Assembly (NCBI RefSeq): GCF_026686735.1
Contig: NZ_CP113432.1
Location: 3,275,001 to 3,339,000, forward strand
Reading direction: 5' to 3'
Source of the DNA: Pseudomonas triclosanedens
GTDB lineage: Bacteria > Pseudomonadota > Gammaproteobacteria > Pseudomonadales > Pseudomonadaceae
DNA length: 64,000 bases
Positions 1-8,323 of the stretch are shown one piece after another. The position numbers were made by a program, and so were the translations under genes. Positions within the stretch are counted from its first letter, which is position 1; every line of letters begins with the position of its first letter. The notes under the pieces were generated by a model. It did no database searches and had not been told where the DNA came from. It saw only the letters and a program-made list of their open reading frames with translations.

Positions 1-245
1 ATCTCCATGTCGGTGAACGATTCGCTGGTACGGCCGATGTCCTCTGCCAGGCCGGCGAACTGGAAGATGCGCATGATCTCGTCGTCGAAATGCACAGCAC
101 GCGGCGCGTAGTAAAGATCCTCGTCACGCTCCAGGCCGACTACCGACCAGCCATAGCGGCCCAGCAGATTGGCCAGCACGGCGCCGGTGGGGCCGAGGCC
201 GACGATGATGACGTCACATGTTGTAATTGTTGTGGACTCTTGCAT
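1..245 (-). CDS. FAD-dependent aromatic hydroxylase (MhpA-like), N-terminal part, cut by window edge
   Basis: Only the first 81 residues are in the window; the gene runs off the left edge. The protein begins MQESTTITTCDVIIVGLGPTG, the GxGxxG dinucleotide-binding fingerprint of FAD monooxygenases, followed by an acidic end to the second beta strand (VVGLERD) and then YYAPRAVHFDDEIMR, which is typical of 3-(3-hydroxyphenyl)propionate hydroxylase (MhpA) and related phenol hydroxylases. Such enzymes ortho-hydroxylate a phenolic ring to a catechol using NADH and O2. The start is supported by a GGAG about 9 nt upstream. It diverges from the TetR gene, and a palindromic operator sits 35 bp from its start. 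The dioxygenase and FAH-type hydrolase across the divide fit a meta-cleavage route. The substrate is not determinable from this fragment. Confidence 0.85.
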   Translation of the reverse strand, partial: MQESTTITTCDVIIVGLGPTGAVLANLLGRYGWSVVGLERDEDLYYAPRAVHFDDEIMRIFQFAGLAEDIGRTSESFTDME

Positions 246-279
246 TGCTTGCTCCAAGGGAAGACATCGCCGAGCCATT

Positions 280-297
280 TTGAACACTCGTGTTCAA
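280..297. promoter_or_regulatory. TetR operator 1 (palindrome)
   Basis: TTGAACACTCGTGTTCAA is an 18-bp inverted repeat with 8-bp arms and a 2-bp centre. It lies 35 bp ahead of the hydroxylase start, where a bound repressor would block that promoter. It is nearly identical to a second site at 457-474. The pair brackets the promoter space of the divergent hydroxylase and TetR genes, so binding by the neighbouring TetR protein is the natural inference. Confidence 0.75.
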
Positions 298-456
298 TTC
301 AGTCAATCGGAGATCGACTCTTCCACCAGCAACCGCCCACGACCCGTCTGCCAGAGCCTTCCTCGCATTCGTTCGGAATCCGCTTTTCCGCCAGACAGCG
401 CGGAGAGGCTGCGGAAATCGGAAAAACTGGCGACCGATAGACCTTATTGACTTATT

Positions 457-474
457 TTGAACGCACGTGTTCAA
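457..474. promoter_or_regulatory. TetR operator 2 (palindrome)
   Basis: TTGAACGCACGTGTTCAA matches the site at 280-297 at all but three positions and keeps the outer TTGAAC/GTTCAA arms. It lies 33 bp ahead of the TetR start codon, which fits autoregulation. Confidence 0.75.
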
Positions 475-507
475 TCGCTCCAAGCTTGACGTTGGAGCCG
501 TCTTTTC

Positions 508-1122
508 ATGGATACCCTCAACCCCGTACAACGCCGCATCCACCAGGCCGCGCTGCGCCTGTTCGCCGAGAAAGGGGCCAATCAGGTGAATATCAGCGAC
601 CTGGCGCAAGAAGCCGGCGTCGCCCGGGGCACCATCTACAACAACCTGCAATCGATCGACGATCTCTTCCAGCATGTGGCCAGCCATCTCGCCAACGAGA
701 TGCACCAGCGCGTGGTGAAGAGCTTCGGCGCGACTTCCGACCCGGCGCTGCGCCTGGCCAACGGCATGCGCTTCTTCATTCGCCGCGCCCACGAAGAGCC
801 GCACTGGGGAGCGTTCATCAACCGCTTCTCGATGAGCGACGAGTCGCTGCGCGGCATGTGGTACGGCCCGCCGACCGCCGACCTGCTCAGCGGTCTGGCC
901 AGCGGGCGCTACAACTTCCGCGAGGAGCAACTGACCTCGGCCATTTCGATGATCGCCGGTTCCGTGCTCGGCGCCATGTTCCTGGTTCTGGAGGGTCACC
1001 GTACCTGGCGCCAGGCTGGCAGCGACGCGGCGGAACTGACCCTGCGCGCGCTTGGCATCGCGCCGGAGGAAGCACGCAGCCTGTCCACTGGCGAACTGCC
1101 GGCGCTACCGCTGCCGGACTGA
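508..1122 (+). CDS. TetR/AcrR family transcriptional regulator
   Basis: A 204-residue protein of normal TetR length. Residues about 10-55 form the DNA-binding domain: RRIHQAALRLFAEKG, then the helix-turn-helix NISDLAQEAGVARGTIYNN. The rest is a helical ligand-binding domain that I cannot assign to an inducer. It is divergent from the aromatic hydroxylase and co-directional with the catabolic genes downstream. Two almost identical palindromes, at 280-297 and 457-474, lie between it and the hydroxylase and are the likely operators. By family behaviour it should repress the cluster until a pathway substrate or intermediate binds; that role is inferred. Confidence 0.9.
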   Translation: MDTLNPVQRRIHQAALRLFAEKGANQVNISDLAQEAGVARGTIYNNLQSIDDLFQHVASHLANEMHQRVVKSFGATSDPALRLANGMRFFIRRAHEEPHWGAFINRFSMSDESLRGMWYGPPTADLLSGLASGRYNFREEQLTSAISMIAGSVLGAMFLVLEGHRTWRQAGSDAAELTLRALGIAPEEARSLSTGELPALPLPD

Positions 1123-1191
1123 TACCCACGCATCAGCCAACGCCCCTTTTCAGGGGCGCAGGCGAAGCCTTGCCTGACGAAAGCCACGGAG

Positions 1192-1199
1192 AACAACAA
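1192..1199 (+). promoter_or_regulatory. Hfq/Crc CA motif at the dioxygenase RBS
   Basis: AACAACAA fits the AAnAAnAA catabolite-activity motif bound by Hfq with Crc on Pseudomonas mRNAs. It lies between the Shine-Dalgarno GGAG (1188-1191) and the ATG at 1202, where binding would block translation initiation directly. Confidence 0.65.
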
Positions 1200-1201
1200 A
1201 C

Positions 1202-2284
1202 ATGAGCCGTCACGCCACTCTGGCCACGCCGCAGCCGAGCCGCCATCCGCAGCCGACGGTGAAGGCCCGCGCGCTGGCCCACCTGATATTTCAGCGGCCC
1301 GATCTCGCCGAGGCCGAACGCTTTCTCGGCGACTTCGGCCTGAACCTGGCCCGCCGCGATGCCGACTGTCTGTATCTGCGCGGCACCGGGCCGGCGCCGT
1401 ACTGCTATCGGGTGGAACGGGGGGAACAGGCGCGCTTCGTCGGCTTCGGCCTTTGCGTGGCGACTCGCGACGACCTGCAACGCCTGGCCCGGCTGCCGGG
1501 GGCCACACCGATCCAGCCGTTGACCACTCCGGGGGGCGGCGAACGGGTGAGCCTGCGCGACCCGTCGGGATTCGTCGTCGAGGCGATCCACGGCCAGCAG
1601 CCGGCACAGGAGCTTGTGCATCGCCCGGCCCTGCCGCTGAACCAGGTGGACGACACCCCGCGGATCAACGCGACCCAGCGCCCGCCGGTGGCGCCGCCGG
1701 AGATCATCAAGCTCGGCCACGTGGTGCTCGAAGTGGCCGACTACCAGGCCACCTGCGCCTGGTACACCGAGCACTTCGGTCTCATACCCAGCGATGTCCA
1801 GGTGCTGCCCGACGGCTCCCCCGCGGTGGCTTTCATGCGCCTGGACCTGGGCGACGCCCCCGCCGACCACCACACCCTGGCTCTGGCTCAGGGCTTCATG
1901 GCCGCCTACAGCCACAGCGCCTACGAAGTGGTGGACGCCGACGCCGTGGGCATGGGCCAGCGGGTACTGCGCGAGCGCGGCTGGAAGCATGCCTGGGGCA
2001 TGGGCCGGCACATCCTCGGCAGCCAGATCTTCGACTACTGGCAGGACCCGTGGGGTGACAAGCATGAGCACTACTGCGACGGCGACCTGTTCACCGCCGA
2101 ACGCCCCACCGGCCTGCACGCGGTAAGCCCCGAGGCCATGTCGCAATGGGGCCAGCGCATGCCCCGGAGTTTCACCAAGCCGGCGATGAACCTGCAGAAG
2201 TTCCGCGCCCTGCTGCACAACCTGCGGCACAGCCCGGACCTCACGCTGCGCAAGCTGGTCACGCTGGCGAGGATGTTCGGCTAG
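1202..2284 (+). CDS. VOC-superfamily extradiol dioxygenase
   Basis: A 360-residue protein with two vicinal-oxygen-chelate modules, as in type I extradiol ring-cleavage dioxygenases. The first module (about 22-130) is degenerate. The second holds the predicted Fe(II) ligands His173 (GHVVLEV), His238 (AAYSHSAYEV) and Glu289 (DKHEHYCDGD). The closing segment DYWQDPWGDKHEHY is typical of 2,3-dihydroxybiphenyl or catechol 2,3-dioxygenase relatives. It should open a catechol produced by the divergent hydroxylase. Translation starts at an ATG with GGAG 10 nt upstream, and an AACAACAA Hfq/Crc motif fills the gap. The FAH-type hydrolase follows, consistent with a meta-cleavage route. The exact substrate is unknown. 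Confidence 0.85.
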   Translation: MSRHATLATPQPSRHPQPTVKARALAHLIFQRPDLAEAERFLGDFGLNLARRDADCLYLRGTGPAPYCYRVERGEQARFVGFGLCVATRDDLQRLARLPGATPIQPLTTPGGGERVSLRDPSGFVVEAIHGQQPAQELVHRPALPLNQVDDTPRINATQRPPVAPPEIIKLGHVVLEVADYQATCAWYTEHFGLIPSDVQVLPDGSPAVAFMRLDLGDAPADHHTLALAQGFMAAYSHSAYEVVDADAVGMGQRVLRERGWKHAWGMGRHILGSQIFDYWQDPWGDKHEHYCDGDLFTAERPTGLHAVSPEAMSQWGQRMPRSFTKPAMNLQKFRALLHNLRHSPDLTLRKLVTLARMFG

Positions 2285-2374
2285 GACAGCCCGCGTGCTC
2301 CGCCGCCGTCCGCCCGGCTGCGCCGTCCTGCTCATCGGCGCGGCGCTGCAGGGGCGCGGCGGACAACCCCAGAC

Positions 2375-2382
2375 AACAACAA
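2375..2382 (+). promoter_or_regulatory. Hfq/Crc CA motif in the leader of the FAH-family gene
   Basis: AACAACAA, about 45 nt upstream of the ATG at 2427. It is a perfect AAnAAnAA match and the second in this cluster. Confidence 0.5.
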
Positions 2383-2426
2383 TTGCCGCCCCGGCGCGGC
2401 CAACCGCTGTACCAGGAGTCGCTCCC

Positions 2427-3380
2427 ATGCCTGTCCACGTAGTCCGCTTCGAACACCAGAACGAAACCCGCTGGGGCGTTATCCGCCAGGGTCGCATCAC
2501 GCCCCTGCCCGGCAACTTCGCCAGTACCGGGGACCTGATCCGCCAGGTGCGCGCCGAGGACCTGATCGACCTGCGCGGCGACGAGTTGGCGGTAGAGTCA
2601 GTGAAGCTGCTCTCGCCTGTCACCCGCGACCAACAGTTCGTCTGCCAGGGCGCGAATTACCGCCAGCACATGATCGAGTCCGGCATGGACCCGGACGCCA
2701 AGCACTTCAACATGATTTTCACCAAGGCGCAGAGCTGCATCGTGGCCGCCGACAGTGACCTGATCAAACCGCGCCAAGTGCGCTTCCTCGACTACGAGAT
2801 CGAGCTGGGCCTGGTGCTGCGCCGGGAAATCACCGGCAAGGTCACGGTGAACGACGCCAACCTGCACGAGTTCATCGCCGGCGTGGTGATCGTCAACGAC
2901 TACTCCGCCCGCGACATCCAGATACCGCAGATGCAGTTCTACAAGGGCAAGAGCTTCCGTACGTTCGGCCCGGTTGGCCCTTACCTGTGCCTGTTGCAGA
3001 AGAACGACATGCGCTACCTGAAGGACCTGCAACTGCGCCTGACGGTCAACGGCGAGGTGCGCCAGAACGACAGCACCGCCAACCTGGTGCATGGCCCGGC
3101 AGAAACCTTGAGCGAGCTGTCCGGCGTACAGGACTTCGCCGCCGGCGACCTGATCGCCACCGGCACCCCCGCCGGCTGCGCACTGTCGATCCCCTCGCCG
3201 GCCAAGCAGCGCATCGCTGCGCTGCTGCCCGAGCGCGTCAAGTGGCAAGCCTTCCTCAAGGCCCAGGCCCAGCGTCCGCAATACCTCAAGGCCGGCGACC
3301 TGGTCGAGGCAAGCATTCGCAGCGCTGACGGCGCCATCGACCTGGGCGTACAGCGCAACCGCGTGGTGGAGCAAGCCTGA
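2427..3380 (+). CDS. Fumarylacetoacetate hydrolase family protein
   Basis: A 317-residue protein with the FAH catalytic fold over about residues 68-310. The metal site is visible as DYEIELGLVL (Glu124 and Glu126) and Asp158 in VVIVNDYSARD. GKSFRTFGPVGPYL and ATGTPAGC are further family signatures. Members hydrolyse, hydrate or decarboxylate 2-keto dienoates that follow ring cleavage. I chose the ATG at 2427, with AGGAG at 2413-2417, over in-frame sequence from 2295 that lacks a ribosome binding site. Its stop overlaps the start of the acyl-CoA synthetase (TGATG), so the two are translationally coupled. Whether it is a C-C hydrolase, hydratase or decarboxylase cannot be told from sequence alone. 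Confidence 0.88.
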   Translation: MPVHVVRFEHQNETRWGVIRQGRITPLPGNFASTGDLIRQVRAEDLIDLRGDELAVESVKLLSPVTRDQQFVCQGANYRQHMIESGMDPDAKHFNMIFTKAQSCIVAADSDLIKPRQVRFLDYEIELGLVLRREITGKVTVNDANLHEFIAGVVIVNDYSARDIQIPQMQFYKGKSFRTFGPVGPYLCLLQKNDMRYLKDLQLRLTVNGEVRQNDSTANLVHGPAETLSELSGVQDFAAGDLIATGTPAGCALSIPSPAKQRIAALLPERVKWQAFLKAQAQRPQYLKAGDLVEASIRSADGAIDLGVQRNRVVEQA

Positions 3381-5281
3381 TGGCCGTCAAGACCCTAGCC
3401 GACATCCACGAGCTGGAGAGCGTTCCGCTGGCCCGCCGCGAACTGCCCGCCAGCACCTACGAAGCTCTGCGCCGCTGCGCCGCGCAGCATGGTCCGGCGA
3501 CCGCCTTGAGCTTCTTCCTCGAAGCCAGGGAATTCCGCCGTACACACGACTGGAGCTACGCCGAACTCTTCGCCGACATAACCCGCGCGGCCAATGCGTT
3601 CCACCGCCTGGGCATCGGCCCGAAGGATGTGGTCGCCTTCCTCCTGCCAAACCTGCCGGAAACGCACTTCGTCATCTGGGGCGGCGAGGCCGCCGGGATC
3701 GTCCTGGCGATCAACCCATTACTGGAGGCCACGCAGATCGCCGACCTGCTGCGCGCCGCCGACGCCCGCGTGGTAGTGACCCTGGCGCCGACGCCCGGCA
3801 CCGACCTGTGGCCAAAGCTCGCCAGCCAGCTCGATCGCCTGCCCGGCATACGCGATGTGCTGTGGGTGAGCATGGCGCCCTACGTCGGTGCCGTGCCCGC
3901 CCTCGCGCTGCGCTGGATGGCCCGGCGCGAACGCAAGCGCCACCGCGAACTGCGCATCCACGACCTGCAGACGCTGATGCGGCGTGAAAGCGGCGAGCGC
4001 CTGAGCAGCGGGCGCGTCATCCGCGCGGAAGAGCCGTCGTCGTACTTCTGCACCGGCGGCACCACCGGCCTGCCGAAGATCGCCATGCGCAGCCACGGCT
4101 CGGAAGTCTTCAACGCCTGGGCGATGGCCGCCAACATGCAGCCACGCCGCCCCGGCCAGGTGATCTTCTGCGGCTTGCCGCTGTTCCACGTCAACGGCCA
4201 ACTGGTCACCGGCCTGATGCCCTGGACCCACGGCGACAGGGTGATCATCGGCACGCCCCAGGGCTATCGCGGCGACGGCGTGATCGCCTCGTTCTGGGCG
4301 ATGGTGCAGCACTTCGGCATCAACTTCTTCTCCGGTGTGCCGACCGTCTACTCGGCCCTGCTGCAACAGCCCAGCGCCGGCCACGACCTGTCCAGCCTGC
4401 AATATGCGCTGTGCGGCGCGGCACCCATGCCGGTTGAGCTGTTCCGCGAGTTCGAGCGGGTCGTCGGCGTGCGCATTCTGGAGGGTTACGGACTCACCGA
4501 AGGCGCCTGCGTCTCATCGAGCAACCCGCCGGACGGCGAACGGCCGATCGGTTCCATCGGCCTGCGCCTGGCCTACCAGGGCATGCGCGCGGTGATCCTC
4601 GACGAACAGGGTGCCTATCGCCGCGACGCCGACACCGATGAGGTCGGGGTAATCGCCATCCACGGGCCGAACGTGTTCCTCGGCTATCTCGACGACAGCC
4701 ACAACAAGGGGCTGTGGATCGACATCGAAGGCCGCCGCTGGCTCAACACCGGCGACCTCGGCCGGCAGGATGCGCGGGGTTACTTCTGGCTGACCGGACG
4801 CAAGAAGGAACTGATCATTCGCGGTGGACACAACATCGATCCGAAGCAGATCGAGGAAGCGCTGCAGGCCCACCCGGCGGTGGCCCTGGTGGCCGCGGTG
4901 GGCAGTCCCGACCCGCACGCCGGCGAGATTCCCGTGGCCTACGTCCAGCTCGCCACCGGCCAGCGCGCCGACAGCACCGACCTGCTGGATTTCGCCAACC
5001 AGCGAATCAGCGAGCGAGCCGCAGTGCCCAAGCGCATCGAGATTCTCGACGCGCTTCCGGTGACGCCGGTGGGCAAGATCTTCAAGCCGGCGCTGCAGCA
5101 GCGCGAGATCGCCCGGGTGATCCGCCAGGAGGCCGACAACCAGGGGCTCGCCGATATCGCCGTGGAGGTGGTGCAGGACGCACGGCGCGGCATGGTGGCC
5201 AAAGTCCGCGCCGGCACCGGGCGCGATGCCCTGGCCCGCGCGCTGGGCCGCTACAGCTTCGCGGTGGACTGGCACGGCTGA
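3380..5281 (+). CDS. AMP-binding acyl-CoA synthetase
   Basis: A 633-residue member of the ANL adenylate-forming superfamily. The AMP-binding P-loop CTGGTTGLPK is at about 224-233. GYGLTEG, NTGDLGRQDARGYFWLTGR and the hinge region KKELIIRGGHNI follow in the expected order. The C-terminal lysine motif appears as VTPVGKIFKP. It should activate a carboxylic acid to its CoA thioester, either the side chain of an arylalkanoate or an acid released after ring cleavage. It overlaps the FAH gene by one base. A tail of about 60 residues after the usual C-terminal domain is longer than in many relatives. It is a soluble cytoplasmic enzyme; chain length and substrate are unknown. Confidence 0.9.
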   Translation: MAVKTLADIHELESVPLARRELPASTYEALRRCAAQHGPATALSFFLEAREFRRTHDWSYAELFADITRAANAFHRLGIGPKDVVAFLLPNLPETHFVIWGGEAAGIVLAINPLLEATQIADLLRAADARVVVTLAPTPGTDLWPKLASQLDRLPGIRDVLWVSMAPYVGAVPALALRWMARRERKRHRELRIHDLQTLMRRESGERLSSGRVIRAEEPSSYFCTGGTTGLPKIAMRSHGSEVFNAWAMAANMQPRRPGQVIFCGLPLFHVNGQLVTGLMPWTHGDRVIIGTPQGYRGDGVIASFWAMVQHFGINFFSGVPTVYSALLQQPSAGHDLSSLQYALCGAAPMPVELFREFERVVGVRILEGYGLTEGACVSSSNPPDGERPIGSIGLRLAYQGMRAVILDEQGAYRRDADTDEVGVIAIHGPNVFLGYLDDSHNKGLWIDIEGRRWLNTGDLGRQDARGYFWLTGRKKELIIRGGHNIDPKQIEEALQAHPAVALVAAVGSPDPHAGEIPVAYVQLATGQRADSTDLLDFANQRISERAAVPKRIEILDALPVTPVGKIFKPALQQREIARVIRQEADNQGLADIAVEVVQDARRGMVAKVRAGTGRDALARALGRYSFAVDWHG

Positions 5282-5303
5282 CCCACCCCGCTACGCACCG
5301 CAG

Positions 5304-5314
5304 AACAACAATAA
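5304..5314 (+). promoter_or_regulatory. Hfq/Crc CA motif (overlapping pair) before the lipoprotein gene
   Basis: AACAACAATAA contains two overlapping AAnAAnAA matches (5304-5311 and 5307-5314), just upstream of the AAAGGAAG ribosome binding site of the gene starting at 5329. Confidence 0.6.
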
Positions 5315-5328
5315 TCAAAGGAAGTGCC

Positions 5329-6345
5329 ATGCGAAACCGATTCTCCCCTGCTCTCGCCCTGCTGCTCGTCCTGATCCTGCCCGGCTGCGAACGCGTGCAG
5401 GACGCGGCCCTGGATGCGATGGCACGCGACCGTAGCGACCAGTCCCTGCTGCAATCGGGCAACGGCCTGCGGGTGATCCTCTGCGGCACCGGGTCGCCCC
5501 AGGTCAACGCCACGCGCGGCCAGGCCTGCACACTGGTGGCCGCCGGCGGCCGGCTGTTCCTCTTCGATGCCGGCGAAAACGCCATGCGCAACCTGGAAAC
5601 CAGCCACGTGCCGGTACAGGCGCTTTCCCAGGTATTCATCACCCACTGGCATTCCGACCATTTCAACGGCCTCGGCGCGCTGATCAACCACGGCTGGGTC
5701 GACGGCCGGCGGACGCCGTTCCTGGTCTACGGCCCGCCAGGCGTCGAGGCGGTCGTCGGCGGGCTGGCCCAGGCTTACGGGCAGGACGCCAGCTTCCGCA
5801 GCGCCCACGGCCTGCCGAGTACGTCGCGGCAACTGGCCTTCGCCGAACCGCGCCGGGTGGAGATCGCCGCCGGGCAGGAGTCGGTGCGGGTCTATGACGA
5901 GGGCGGCGTGACCATCGATGCTTACCGCGTCGACCACTTCCCGGTGGATCCGGCCTACGGCTATGTGCTGCGTTACCAGGGCAAGAAGCTGTTCATCAGC
6001 GGCGATACCCGCGTCAGCGAGCGCTACTTCGAGGCGATGCGCGACGCCGACCTGGTGGTGCACGAGGCGATCAACACCCACCTCATCCACGAAGGTGCCG
6101 CCGCCCTCGAACGCACGGGCCAGAAAACCCGCGCGGAGCAGGCGTTGCACGTACTCGACTACCACGCCGACACCCTGGAACTGGCGCGCATGGCCCAGCG
6201 TGCGGGCGTCCGCCACCTGCTGCTCACCCACCTGATTCCGGCCCCGGACAACTTCCTCGCCCGGCGACTTTTCGTCAGCGGCATGGCCGATGAGTATTCG
6301 GGCGAAATCACGCTCGGGGAGGACGCCCTCGACCTGAGCCTCTAG
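5329..6345 (+). CDS. Metallo-beta-lactamase-fold hydrolase, predicted lipoprotein
   Basis: A 338-residue protein. Residues 1-19 are a hydrophobic signal ending LPGC, so Cys20 is a likely lipidation site; proline at -2 is unusual. The MBL metal motif is THWHSDHFNG, giving His106, His108, Asp110 and His111. Later ligands are in FISGDTRVSERY and LLTHLIP near the end. The overall pattern is closer to ribonuclease Z and arylsulfatase-like MBL proteins than to beta-lactamases. A secreted, membrane-tethered hydrolase is odd beside cytoplasmic catabolic enzymes; it may release the pathway substrate from an ester or sulfate conjugate in the periplasm. That role is inference. AAAGGAAG 5-12 nt upstream sets the start. 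Confidence 0.85.
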   Translation: MRNRFSPALALLLVLILPGCERVQDAALDAMARDRSDQSLLQSGNGLRVILCGTGSPQVNATRGQACTLVAAGGRLFLFDAGENAMRNLETSHVPVQALSQVFITHWHSDHFNGLGALINHGWVDGRRTPFLVYGPPGVEAVVGGLAQAYGQDASFRSAHGLPSTSRQLAFAEPRRVEIAAGQESVRVYDEGGVTIDAYRVDHFPVDPAYGYVLRYQGKKLFISGDTRVSERYFEAMRDADLVVHEAINTHLIHEGAAALERTGQKTRAEQALHVLDYHADTLELARMAQRAGVRHLLLTHLIPAPDNFLARRLFVSGMADEYSGEITLGEDALDLSL

Positions 6346-6434
6346 AGCGATACCGCGACAACTTCATCAACTGGCCCGCGCGATTCGGGCCAGCGGGGAC
6401 CTGCTGCGCCCGAAAAGTGGCCGGCATACGACAG

Positions 6435-6445
6435 AACAACAACAA
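6435..6445 (+). promoter_or_regulatory. Hfq/Crc CA motif before the DUF1302 gene
   Basis: AACAACAACAA contains two overlapping AAnAAnAA matches next to the AGAGG ribosome binding site of the gene starting at 6459. Confidence 0.6.
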
Positions 6446-6458
6446 GAGGTCGTGTCAG

Positions 6459-8309
6459 ATGAACCGCAAATCAACCGCCTTGCACCTGCTCGCGCTACCC
6501 GCCGCCATCGGCCTGGCCAGCTATGGCGACAGCGCGCACGCATTCACTTTCTCCCTCGGCGAGATCGAGGGCCAGTTCGACTCCAGCCTCTCGGTTGGCG
6601 CCAGTTGGGCCATGCGCAACGCCGATGCGGAGTTGCTGCACAGCCACAGTTCCGACGATGGCAAGCGCAACTTCCGCGAGGGCGACACCTTTTCCAAGGT
6701 GTTCAAGGGTATCCATGATCTGGAGCTGAAGTACGGCGACTCCGGCGCCTTCGTCCGTGGCAAGTACTGGTACGACTTCAAGCTCAAGGACGAGCACCTG
6801 CACTTCAAGGACATCGACGATCACGGCCGCGAGGAAGGCGCCAAGTCGTCCGGCGGCGAGTTCCTCGACGCCTTCCTCTACCACAACTACAGCATCGGCG
6901 AGCTGCCCGGCACGGTGCGCCTGGGCAAGCAGGTGGTGAGCTGGGGCGAGAGCACCTTCATCCAGGGCGGCATCAACACCATCAACCCTATCGACGTCGC
7001 CGCGTTCCGCCGCCCCGGCTCGGAGATCAAGGAAGGCTTGATCCCGGTGAACATGTTCTACGTCTCGCAGAACTTCAGCGAGCACCTGTCCGCCGAGGCG
7101 TTCTACCAGTTGCAGTGGCAGAAGACGGTGATCGACAACTGCGGCACCTTCTTCTCCACCACCGACGTGATGGCCGACGGCTGCGACGGCCTGGCCGCAG
7201 GCCCGGTGATCAACCAGAACCCGCTGGCGGTCCAGGCACTGGCGCCACTGGGCGTCAACCTGACCGACGAAGGCATCGTCATTCCCCGCGCCAAGGACCG
7301 CGAGGCCCGCGACGGCGGCCAGTGGGGCACCGCGCTGCGCTGGTTCGCCCCGGAGCTGGACAGCGAGTTCGCCGGCTACTTCATCAACTACCACAGCCGC
7401 CAGCCCTACCTCAGCGTGCGCAGCGGGCCGCATGCCGCCGACCTGGGCTTCGCTCCGCAACTGTGCGGCAACCTCGGCGTGCCGGGCGCCATGTGCGGTG
7501 CGTTGATGAGCGGCGCCGCCGGGCAGCAGTTGACCCCGGCTTACCGCCTGGGCAGCGCGGAGTACTTCGCCGACTACCCCGAAGACATCCAGCTCTACGG
7601 TCTGAGCTTCAGCACCAGCCTGCCGACCGGCACCACGCTGGCCGGCGAGATCAGCTATCGGCCGAACATGCCAGTGCAGATCAACCCGGTCGACCTCGTC
7701 ACCGCGACCCTGGGCATTCCGGCACTGACGCCGGTGTACGGCGACGCCCCCGCGCCGTCCAACGACACGCTGCTCAAGGGCTACCGGCGCAAGGAGGTGA
7801 CGCAGGCGCAGGTCACCGCCACGCATTTCTTCGACCAGGTGATGGGCGCCGACCGCCTGACGGTGATTGGCGAGATTGGCGTCACCCACGTTGGCGGCCT
7901 GGGTGGCGACGACGAACTGCGCTACGGCCGCAGCCCGGTGTTCGGCCAGGGCGCGCTGTATCCCGACAACAGCCTTTGCACTGGCAACAGCGCCACCCCG
8001 CAGTACTGCAACGACTCGGGCTTCGTCACCAGCACCGCCTGGGGCTATCAGGCGCGAGCGATCTGGGAGTACGCCAACCTCATCGACGGCGCCACCGTGC
8101 GCCCCAACCTTGCCTGGTCCCACGACGTCCACGGCTATGCCCCGGAGCCGGGTTTCAACCAGGGCGCGCGAGCGATCAGCGTCGGTATCGATGGCACCTA
8201 CCTCAACACCTACAACATGAGCCTTTCCTACACGAACTTCTTCGGCGGTAAGTACAACGTGAATACCGACCGGGACTTCCTTGCCCTGAGCCTTGGCGTG
8301 TCGTTCTAA
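6459..8309 (+). CDS. DUF1302 family outer-membrane protein
   Basis: A 616-residue protein with a signal peptide ending near residue 27 (DSAHA before FTFSLGEIEGQFDSSLSVGASW). That N-terminal phrase is characteristic of DUF1302. The rest is rich in alternating aromatic/polar strands, and the chain ends in phenylalanine (LSLGVSF), the usual C-terminal signal of outer-membrane beta-barrels. I infer a porin-like barrel. ATG 6459 is chosen because the signal peptide starts there and an AGAGG lies 9 nt upstream. It is followed after 14 bp by a DUF1329 gene; the two families are nearly always paired in Pseudomonas, often near catabolic genes for hydrophobic substrates. A role in uptake or export of the cluster substrate is plausible but unproven. 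Confidence 0.88.
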   Translation: MNRKSTALHLLALPAAIGLASYGDSAHAFTFSLGEIEGQFDSSLSVGASWAMRNADAELLHSHSSDDGKRNFREGDTFSKVFKGIHDLELKYGDSGAFVRGKYWYDFKLKDEHLHFKDIDDHGREEGAKSSGGEFLDAFLYHNYSIGELPGTVRLGKQVVSWGESTFIQGGINTINPIDVAAFRRPGSEIKEGLIPVNMFYVSQNFSEHLSAEAFYQLQWQKTVIDNCGTFFSTTDVMADGCDGLAAGPVINQNPLAVQALAPLGVNLTDEGIVIPRAKDREARDGGQWGTALRWFAPELDSEFAGYFINYHSRQPYLSVRSGPHAADLGFAPQLCGNLGVPGAMCGALMSGAAGQQLTPAYRLGSAEYFADYPEDIQLYGLSFSTSLPTGTTLAGEISYRPNMPVQINPVDLVTATLGIPALTPVYGDAPAPSNDTLLKGYRRKEVTQAQVTATHFFDQVMGADRLTVIGEIGVTHVGGLGGDDELRYGRSPVFGQGALYPDNSLCTGNSATPQYCNDSGFVTSTAWGYQARAIWEYANLIDGATVRPNLAWSHDVHGYAPEPGFNQGARAISVGIDGTYLNTYNMSLSYTNFFGGKYNVNTDRDFLALSLGVSF

Positions 8310-8323
8310 GCGGAGACAACCCG

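Noticed and set aside
6495..8132. A 545-codon open frame antisense to the DUF1302 gene
   Set aside because: It is a codon-bias shadow: GC-rich third positions remove stops on the opposite strand. It has no ribosome binding site or recognisable domain.
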